Shown: positions 56,151 to 64,000 of the stretch, piece by piece | Layout of the letters: each line of letters opens with the position of its first letter | Position numbering within the stretch: position 1 is the first letter of the stretch | Assembly (NCBI RefSeq): GCF_000247695.1 | Contig: NW_004624734.1 | Location: 14,807,608-14,871,607, forward strand | Origin: Heterocephalus glaber | Lineage: Eukaryota > Chordata > Mammalia > Rodentia > Bathyergidae | Length of the DNA: 64,000 bases | Reading direction: 5' to 3' | Position numbers and translations under genes: made by a program | The notes under the pieces: generated by a model | What the model was told of the DNA's origin: nothing | Seen by the model: only the letters and a program-made list of their open reading frames with translations | Databases searched by the model: none

Positions 56151-58625
56151 GCATTGTGGAAGAGGTTGCTCCCCATAATAGACTAAAATTTGAAAGGTGG
56201 GATCTCTAGCCCCTAGGCAGTGTCTGTCCAGGGCAGGTACCCTATAGTGCATATTGAGTCAATTTGTAGTGAGTCATCCAGTGCCTTTGTAGAGGTTTTT
56301 AAAAGAAGAAAAAAAGAACAAATAGTGATTTTTAGCTCCAGGGTTAGTCATATCTTTAATGTCTGTTATTTCAATTATGCAAAAAAGAATGTCAAAACAA
56401 AGAATAATCCCACTGTGATGACTAAATTGCATGGGAATAATATTTTTCTTAGGGGATTTGGAACTTAGGAATAAAGTAAGTGGGTTGTGTACTGATGGGG
56501 AAATGACTATCAAGCATTTTGGTCTTTTTTCTTTTCTTCACACAGCAATAAAAGACCCCAGTAATCCATCTAAAATGGCGTGGATAGTGGAATGGTTTTC
56601 AAAATTTGATGCAACTGGATTATTCTAGGATATCTTTCAAAGTGCACATGGGATGGGTCTTTCTGGGATGGGGCCTGGAAGTCTAAATTTCCCACAAGAT
56701 TCCAAGTGATGTTTACATTGCAGGAACAAGGAGCACTCTTCAGATGACATGAAGAATGGTCTCACCTCTGGGTAGCAAAGCTGTAGTAATTTTTATTTCA
56801 AATAGTCACTTAGATCTACTTCTAGCATGAACATAAATTCAGTCTCAGGCTTTTTGCCTTTCTACTTCTAATCCAGATACCAACCATTAATTTTTCCCAT
56901 ATAAGTATGTACATAATTAAATATAAATTGGTCGCAAGGAGAAACAGGAACTAAGTCTTCACAGTCGAAATAGACAGAAAACTTAGCTGTGAGGTAGTCA
57001 GGTGAGAAGAATGGAAAAGTAAATTATTAGCTAGCTTTATTCCTATTCATCATATAACTTTTATGAATAAGAGGATATCAATTAAGTGCTAGATATAATC
57101 TTTCTCCACATTAAATGTGTTATTGACACTGCATTGCTTAATCAAGCCTGTTATATGCTAATTAAATGTCTGCATTTGGGGGGTGGGCACTGAGAGAAAA
57201 ATCGGCTACCAAACAATAGCAGTCAATGTGAGCTCTCAAATTTCCTCTGTTGGGTAAGAAACTTGTGTTTCATTATGCCCCATAATATGGATGAGGTAAC
57301 ACCAGAGATACGAAAATGTTACCTGTTTAGCTACTAGTTCAATGATCAAAATGACTACAAATTGGTTCTTGTTTTCTGGTAAATAACAATACGAGTAGGA
57401 GTAAAAAATGTCAAAAAATTTGAATACAGTGTGTCAAATCTATGGGTGGATCATTGGAGAAACATGAAGTCATAGATTTCTTTGGGATCTTAACTCCAGA
57501 ATGATTTTTAAATATCTATCTGTAGGAGAAATTTATGGGAGGCAATGGGTTTAGAAATTCAAGAGACTTTTCATCAAATTGCAGGCTACGTTAACTGAGA
57601 CAGGCATTTGTTACAAAAATAGAACTTCTACTTGAGAAGGCAATGGAGTAGCCATAGATGGACTTGAAGCCAAAACCTCTTGCTCCCATGCCATCTCCAA
57701 AGCCACCTCTTGGTACTCCTATTAGCATGAAACGTACAAAGATGTTCCAATGTATAAAAAATGTGATGTGGCCTAGAAAGCACTATCCAAATTATAGTTT
57801 GTGAGACTTTAGAGTACTAGAATTGGAAAAAAAAAAAAGAAATCATAAATGAAAGTGAATGCAGTCTGTATCTCTGCTGAACCCATTTTTAAAGAATTAC
57901 AAGTGAAGTTTTAAGCATCCATAAGACTGTAATTATGCTTTCATTGCTTAATGTATGGACTCAAATTCTGACTTAATTATTCTGTGACTAAATTTATATG
58001 TCATTTATGTAGTAAATCTTGGCAATTGCTCTCACAACTATCATTGGAAATGTAATTAACTTGGGTTAGATAAGTTTTTACAGTGAAAACTATATGCAAT
58101 GTAATACCAAGCCATTAGTTAAAAGGCAAAGGCCAAATACATCTCCTTTCTAAACTTTTTTGTTTGTTAGCAATTTCTTTTCCCAGAAAGCTAAGTGCTG
58201 AGTTTGTTTTCTTTTTTCACTTTCGCATTTTCATCTGTTAATTGGAAGCTTCTTTTTCTCTTTCTTTTTAAGGGAGTCTTCACTCTTTGAATCACATCTT
58301 TTAAAAAGAATCCAGTTTAGTTTTGAAAGAAGCTTTTCTGTAGGTGATAAAGCCATTCTATTGTTTTCCAAGTGAAGCTCCTTTTGTTTTACTAGTTAAC
58401 CATTGAATGGCTTTCTTTTGTAATCTGTAGCTAAACTTTCTCAGAAGAAAATTGTACTAAACCTGAAAACTACATTTTATGACTTGCTAAGAAATGCTGC
58501 TGCTTTATATTACTTTCCTTATGAAAGATACGAATGATAATGAAAGGAAAAGGGATAAAGTAAAAAGGAGGATTACCAGATGCTGTGCTCACTCTGTATT
58601 TTAAGTTGATTGAGACTATAATGGT
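56151..58625. other. Repeat-poor, AT-rich stretch
   Basis: About 2.5 kb without a repeat I recognise. Several TAATTA-containing parts (for example about 57050-57180 and 57940-58080) look like gene-desert noncoding DNA. No coding frame of substance. Confidence 0.35.
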
Positions 58626-58629
58626 AGGT

Positions 58630-59000
58630 AATGTCTTAGTTGGCTCAGGCTGCCACAACAAATACCATAGACTAGGTGGCTTAAAGAGCAGAATTTATTT
58701 CTTACAGAACTGGGGGCTGGAAGTTTAAGATTAAATGCCAGGAAGCTCGGTTTTGTTTTGAGGCTTCACTTCCTGGCCAGTAGGTGGCTACCAGCTCACT
58801 GTGTCTTCACATGACCTCTATTTGGGGGCCTGCAGAACCCTTTTCCTCCTATTCTTCTTATAAGGACACTAATTTGATCCCAATTGCCTCACGTTCACAA
58901 TCACATCTAAACTTAATTATGTCCCAAAAGCTGTGTCTCCAAGTACCATTAACACTGATCGTTGGGAGGGAGGAGGACACAATTCAGTCCTTAGCAGATA
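58630..59000 (-). mobile_element. MLT1-like LTR, reverse
   Basis: GTCTTAGTTGGCTCAGGCTG, CCACAACAAATACCATAGAC, TAGGTGGCTTAAAGAGC, GAACTGGGGGCTGGAAGTTT, CTTCTTATAAGGACACTAAT, GGACACAATTCAGTCCTTAG. Well preserved for such an old element. Confidence 0.85.
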
Positions 59001-59229
59001 ATGTTCTTCCCATTGGTTTGAGATTTTTAATCATGATTTCACATCAAGAATATATACTGTAGTGTATGGGCATCATAATATTCCCATTGTATTCAACAAG
59101 TGGATGATTTTCTTCCCTTTAAGGATGAAAAACTTCATAGGATACATTTTTTTTGAGATGGAAGTTTGTCTCCATATATGTTCCATCCACTCTTTATAGA
59201 CTTAGGGTAATATTACCATAGATTTAAAA

Positions 59230-60060
59230 AATTATCTCACTTTTAACTATTTTTTTTGTGCCAGAGCTTTTGCTATATGCTGTAACACAAGCATAATTAA
59301 GGATAAAGCAAAAGGAAATCATATACAAAAAAATATTCTAGGTAGATTATAGATAAAAATGTAAAGAGACAGTAAAACTTCAACAAAAGAGTTTCAACAA
59401 ATATAATTGCAAGAACATACAAAAATAATTTAAAAACTATAATTAGATATCACTGCACACCAAAGTAGCCAAACTATAAAGTCTGACAATGGTGTTAGCA
59501 GATACACAGAACAACTGACATTCCCATACATGCTAGTGTAAGTGTAAATTGGTTCTAGTAAATTTGGTTAATATTTTATCTGTATATAATGAAGTTAATC
59601 ATATGTATACCACATGATCCAGAAACTCTACATGTAAGAACATGCCCACAAAAATGCATACCTATGCTCACAAAAAGTTAGATGTTGATTGCTCATATCA
59701 ACACACTTTACAGTATCTAAGCACAGGAAAAGTGTCAAATATTTATCTGTAGTGGAATGGATAAATTGTGATACTTCTAATAGTAGAAGCCTACAGGCAT
59801 GACTAAAATATTTCTTCAAACTACTGTCACACATAACATAGATGACTTTTTCAAATATAATTTTGAGTGAAAGAAACCACATACTTTTTAATTACATTTA
59901 CATAAAGTTTAAAACAGACAAAGCAACTCTTTGGTGTTAAAATAAGTACAGTGGTTACCTTCATGTTGGTGGGTACATTTAGTGAGAATATAGGAGGCAC
60001 TTAGAGGTCTTTTGATGTGTGGATAATATTCAACAAAAAACTTCCAAAAAAGACAGATGG
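59230..60060 (+). mobile_element. Old LINE-1 3' part (L1M-type)
   Basis: A degraded ORF2 end and 3' UTR. CACATGATCCAGAAACTCTA corresponds to the conserved 'YDPAIPLL' region. TGGAATGGATAAATTGTGAT and TTTTGAGTGAAAGAAACC follow in the order of old mammalian L1 3' ends, and ACAGTGGTTACCTTCATGTT comes after. No frame remains. Confidence 0.7.
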
Positions 60061-60239
60061 AGATATAAATAACCAACAAACAAAACAATTAAATTTACAT
60101 CCACTTTCTAATTTAAAAGTTAATTCTGCAAGTATTAGGTTATTTGGTGCACGGCACAGTGTTTGATCTGACAGCATAGATGACAGTTAAGATGGCTTAG
60201 ACGTACATGAAATCTGAGCCCAGACTTTAAGATATTTCC

Positions 60240-60430
60240 TCACTTATCATTCATTCAATAATTTGTGAAAATGTAGTGAATTTTATGGGCTAGGCTTTTT
60301 TTGGGTCAGAGAAATGTAATGATAAGAATCGCAGAGAAGGTTTCTCCCCTCACAGAGCTGTTAATCTAATAGAGAAAGAAAGTGAAACAAACGTATGACA
60401 CTGTATAATAAAGGCAATGTCATAAATGCC
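60240..60430 (-). mobile_element. L2 3' fragment, reverse
   Basis: TCATTCATTCAATAATTTGT, ATGGGCTAGGCTTTTT, CACAGAGCTGTTAATCTAAT and AATAAAGGCAATGTCATAAA follow the reversed L2 3' end. Confidence 0.6.
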
Positions 60431-60649
60431 AGACACCTCCTCTGATCTTCAGCTTCTTCATCTAGGCAATATTCTATTTATTCTTATCTCACAGAAATAC
60501 TATAGGGATTACTGAACAGCATATGTCAAAGCTTCATGTATTCTGCAGCTCTAGATTGATCCTAGGGGTTCCATTTCTTTTGTCCTTTGATAAAAATAAT
60601 GTCTCACGTAGAGGTATCTCATGGCACATGCAAATCTGAAATATAGTTG

Positions 60650-61040
60650 TACATGTTGTGGTTTGGATATTTCTTGAAGTTTCATTTGTTACGAGGCTTG
60701 GCCTCAGGGTGGCACGTCCAGGAGACGGTGCAACATTCAGGAGGTGGGACCTAGAGGGAGGTCCCTAGGTAATTGGGGATATGCCCTCGAAGGGGATTGG
60801 GTGACCCTTATATCTTTTTCCTGTATTGCTTTTTCTTTTCTGGGCTCATAAGGGAATCATCTGCTCTCTCTTGTGCTCCTACCATGATGTGCTGCCCTTG
60901 CCAGAGTCCCAAAGCTAATAGGCCCACCTGATTGTGTACTGGAGCATTTGGAACCACCAGCATAAATAAATCTTTTCTCCTTATAAATGAATAGCCTAAA
61001 GTATTTCATTATAGTGAAGTAAACCTGAGTAATATAAATA
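60650..61040 (+). mobile_element. MaLR (MST-like) LTR
   Basis: TGTTGTGGTTTGGATATTTC, GCAACATTCAGGAGGTGGGA, CCTACCATGATGTGCTGCCC, CAGCATAAATAAATCTTTTC, ATTATAGTGAAGTAAACCTG and AGTAATATA: a complete-looking LTR. No gene. Confidence 0.75.
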
Positions 61041-62175
61041 TTAATTCTGCTTGACTTCAAATTGACTCTACATCTTTAGAATTGGAATTTTCTTTGATAT
61101 GGCATTCAGTTTTTATCAAAATGAGGTGATATATATGTTGAGAAGCCAAGGTTGACAAGAGCCAGCTCCCATCTTTTGCTATGTCTTTAGATAGATGAAT
61201 GGTCTTTTCCCCTTTGTGTTACTAAAAAATTATCTTATTTTAGTTTTGTACAACTAAAAAATGGCAAAATAATGAGTTTATAAATATTTGTTTGTAACAG
61301 ATAATAAAGAAAATGGTCCTCTCAGATGTTAAGGTAATATTTCTGCACAGAATTAGGGTTATGAAGAAACTAAAATTAAAGAAATATAATAAATTCAAAA
61401 TTAGTTTTTCTCCTATAGCTTGTTAAGAGAATGCTGTGTTTTTTGCACAGCATTTTTATTTTATGACTATGTTATGTCTCTATTAGCATCTTATCAAATA
61501 GTTTTGAGAGTGGCCAGATGAAGTGGTGCTTTATTAGTGATCCATTTTATAAGTAATCTTCTACTTTATTGCCTGGAAACAGAATTGTATTTCCGGTTGA
61601 TTTAAATAAATTTTAAAATACACAAAAACTAGCATTTTAGCCTACTACTTTAATGCACTTTTTGAATGTTTTCCTTATTATAATCAGAGAAGTACTGGCT
61701 ATGGAAAATATACAGATTGATTTCTTGATCCATGAGATGGAAAAAAAATACAAATAAAAATTTTCTTCTCAGTGCTGAACTAATTGCCTTTTTTGGGTAT
61801 GTGAACAGTAAATATATGAAAACAAATCATCTGTTGAAACCAGCAGGCTTTTAGGCAGTATGAGCTTGGAGTTGGAAATCAAGAAGAAAGGACTTTGAGT
61901 ATATGGAAATTAAGATATGTCTTTAATTTGCTTTCACTTTGTTGTGAATTTATTTGGTATAAAATTCTAAAGTAATTTCAATCAAGAACCTCAAAGCAAC
62001 ATCTTGTCTTATACTTACTGGTTACTGCAGATGAGAAAGCAGAAATTAACCCACTTACTGCAAACAAGAAAGCAGCGACTGACCCAGTTCTTTCTTTTAT
62101 GTAGATAACTTGTTTTTTTTAAACTTTGGAAATCTTAGGGGTATTTTCCTTTATCATGTTCTATAATCTCATCAA
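61041..62175. other. No recognised feature
   Basis: AT-rich sequence with a 10-bp hairpin around five T at 61430-61454. Nothing else identified. Confidence 0.3.
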
Positions 62176-62179
62176 TATG

Positions 62180-62386
62180 CTATAATTTAGGATCTTCTAC
62201 TTTACACTCTGGACTGTACATTTTAATGTATTGACTTGTTTCTTCAGATGTGGAAAATGGTGCTCTATTATTATTTCTTTGACTATTTATCTCCTCCATT
62301 CTCGAAATTGCTTTGGTTGTGGATTGCTCTTCTATACTCCCTTGCTTTACGGTGATGTTACTTTTCTCTTTGAGCTTTACCTCCAT
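62180..62386 (-). other. Unrecognised 68-codon open frame
   Basis: A polar, Glu/Ser/Asn/Lys-rich frame ending PECKVEDPKL, with no hydrophobic segment and no domain I know. Sequence complexity is normal, unlike the low-complexity frames elsewhere. No splice sites or promoter can be assigned. It could be a fragment of an old retroelement ORF, a pseudogene piece or chance. Confidence 0.25.
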
Positions 62387-62738
62387 GTCTTGATATTTTT
62401 TGGTGCCATTCCAGTTCTCACTTCACCTGTGAGAAATCTTGTTCCCTATGTGTTCCTTTTTCATGCTAATCTGTTTAAAGGATATTATATCTTTTGAATT
62501 CTCTCTAAGGATACAAATATAAGATATCAAATCTTTTCTTTTTCAATGGAGCAATTCAATCAATTTGTTAATTTTTGACAAAATTATCTTTCTATGTGTG
62601 ATTCTGCTTTTTAAAAATTCAAATATCTAGTTATCCTTGGTTGTTTCTATTTGTCAGTAAGGACCTATGTTGATTTTACAGAGGAAGTATCATTTGCTAC
62701 ACCATGAAGCTACACATTAGATTGGTTGAATGAGAAGT

Positions 62739-62739
62739 A

Positions 62740-62771
<32 letters not shown>

Positions 62772-62790
62772 TATATATAATATATGTATA
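62739..62790 (+). repeat. (TA)n microsatellite
   Basis: About 24 TA units with a few AAT interruptions. Confidence 0.95.
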
Positions 62791-62881
62791 TCCAGAAATT
62801 TAAGAGTTCCAGGACCCAAAGAGCCATACAAGGGCTACACGAGGTTTCCATACATTCCTGGCTGGTGGGAAATTACATATA

Positions 62882-63457
62882 CAGTGAGACGTCAGTTATT
62901 GAACTCAATTCATTCCAAATTTGTATTCAGACACCTAGAAGTTTGAGAAATGAACATATTTTTCCCATAAGAAATAATAAAAAAACCAAATACATTGAGA
63001 CCTTGGTTATCAGATGGGTCCAAACTCAAATTTTCCACTACTCAAACAGCAAAATTCAAAAAAAGAAATCTGCTCAGAGTTCTTAACTTTGCTTGGTAGT
63101 CCATCTGAAAATCCAACTTGAAAAAAACAAGTGCATCATGCATGCATTCCATGTTGCCACAGGCACAAAGGGACAATGCTTTAACGTAAGCTCTGCAGCT
63201 CTCAGCTCTCATCCAGACAAAATATAGTGCTTCTGTTAGTGCGTTCAAACATTCCTCATTGTACTTTTTTTTGGGTGCTTTATTTGTGTAAAATTTCATA
63301 ATCTTGGTGGCAAAGAAAGTTAGTGATACCAGCAATAAAGCTAAAGGGAAAACTGTGAAATCCACAATAGAGTTAAATCTGGGATCATTGTACAACTTGT
63401 TAAAGTCCTAGGAAAATTAATTTATAGATGTACACTTTGGGGCCTCAGAACCAATTA
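62882..63457 (-). mobile_element. Tigger/pogo-like DNA transposon remnant
   Basis: Begins CAGTGAGACGTCAGTTATTG just after TA, like the elements at 23716 and 63458. The minus strand holds a 117-codon frame (63395-63042). It contains a KKKYNEECLNALTEAL segment that resembles the helix-turn-helix start of pogo/Tigger transposases; the rest is degraded. No catalytic triad is visible. The right end is not clear. Confidence 0.45.
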
Positions 63458-63661
63458 CAGTGGTACCTCGGTTCACGAACTTAATTCATTCCATGATTTT
63501 GGAAAAGATGTCCATGTTCGTGTTTCTGTGGGAAGGATGACTGCAGTCATGTTTGGTACCTGATGCAGAGTTTGCAAACAAGAACATAATTTTGCCAAAT
63601 GCTTCTGTTTGAGAACCAAATTGTTCACAAACAGAAGTGTTCATGAACCATGGTACCAGTC
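63458..63661 (+). mobile_element. MITE-like element with inverted ends
   Basis: Left end CAGTGGTACCTCGGTTCACG, AAC (63458-63480). Right end GTTCATGAACCATGGTACCA, G (63639-63659) is its near complement (GGTACC, GGTTCA(C/T)GAAC shared). Left flank is TA, and TA also follows the right end (63661-63662). About 200 bp without a gene, so it is a non-autonomous member of the family at 62882. Confidence 0.7.
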
Positions 63662-63662
63662 T

Positions 63663-64000
63663 ATAAACATCTCCAAAGACTTATAAAGATATATGAATTA
63701 TTAATCAGCATGTGAAAAAATTCATCATCATTCGTTATTGGGGCAATACACATCAACATTACTATGTGATATACCTATTTACCGTATACCCTGTACAGTG
63801 GGTATGAAGATATTTTTCACAAGGTTGAAAATATTAAGTTTTGGTAGATATTTGGAAAAACTAGAACCTTTATAGATTTTTTTCTGGAAAGTGAATATAT
63901 TTACCAAAGGGAAAAAAACCTCCATAATTTCACTTGTATGTTGAAATCAAAAGATACATTCTCAGAAAGATTGGTACGCAAATGTGCCTAGCAGTTGTTT
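63663..64000 (+). mobile_element. Old LINE-1 ORF2 3' fragment, cut by the window edge
   Basis: Degenerate match to the C-terminal ORF2 region: GCATGTGAAAAAATTCATCA, GGGGCAATACACATCAACAT, TACTATGTGATATACCTATT, TTTGGTAGATATTTGG correspond to the usual L1 order (MKKCS, REMQ, YHL blocks). No frame remains and it runs off the right edge. Confidence 0.6.

Noticed and set aside
61430..61454. Small hairpin AATGCTGTG...CACAGCATT
   Set aside because: Nine or ten pairs around five T; short enough to be expected by chance in AT-rich sequence.

Overview
This is 64 kb of nuclear DNA from a placental mammal, almost certainly a rodent outside the mouse-rat group. The evidence is the repeat content. There are short tRNA-Ala-like ID SINEs, some flanked by target duplications, B1 elements, and composite B1-plus-ID (B1-dID-type) SINEs. 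These sit with LINE-1, MaLR/ERVL LTRs and old mammal-wide MIR, L2 and MLT1 repeats. B1-dID points to the squirrel/dormouse/mountain beaver side of rodents or a guinea-pig-like lineage; the species cannot be fixed from this sequence. A 100-N run at 13531-13630 shows it is a draft assembly. No bacterial or operon-like organisation exists, and all family names come from memory of consensus sequences, not from a search.

I found no convincing host protein-coding exon, rRNA, functional tRNA or CRISPR. The recognisable coding sequences are broken LINE-1 ORFs. Position 1-7350 is two LINE-1 copies on the minus strand. The first carries ORF2 5' part, ORF1 and a 5' UTR, with an ID element inserted in it. 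It appears inserted into an older second L1, which is itself split by a 978-bp LTR-like insertion containing a fragment resembling the 5' half of tRNA-Ile(UAU). Position 9040-14040 holds three MaLR/MLT1 LTRs and two L1 3' ends in opposite orientation; the second contains the assembly gap and a 173-bp duplicated flank.

Position 14-37 kb is mostly old diverged sequence with MIR, L2, MLT1, MLT2-like and MaLR pieces. It also holds an inverted pair of one LTR family (about 20053-20585 and 28565-29045). Position 37-47 kb is repeat-poor and AT-rich, with a strong 46-nt hairpin at 38851-38896 and an MLT1 LTR at 43401-44072 broken by two later insertions.

Position 47.2-50.5 kb is a cluster of nested retroelements: an L1 3' UTR cut by one LTR, then a MaLR-type provirus-like element. 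Position 50.5-64 kb is mainly unique AT-rich DNA with an ID element, MLT1/MST-like LTRs, old L1 3' ends, and a Tigger-like DNA transposon cluster near the right edge. The window looks like intergenic or intronic gene-desert DNA. I see no new gene system; the points of interest are insertion histories, an assembly artefact, and a few unexplained structures.
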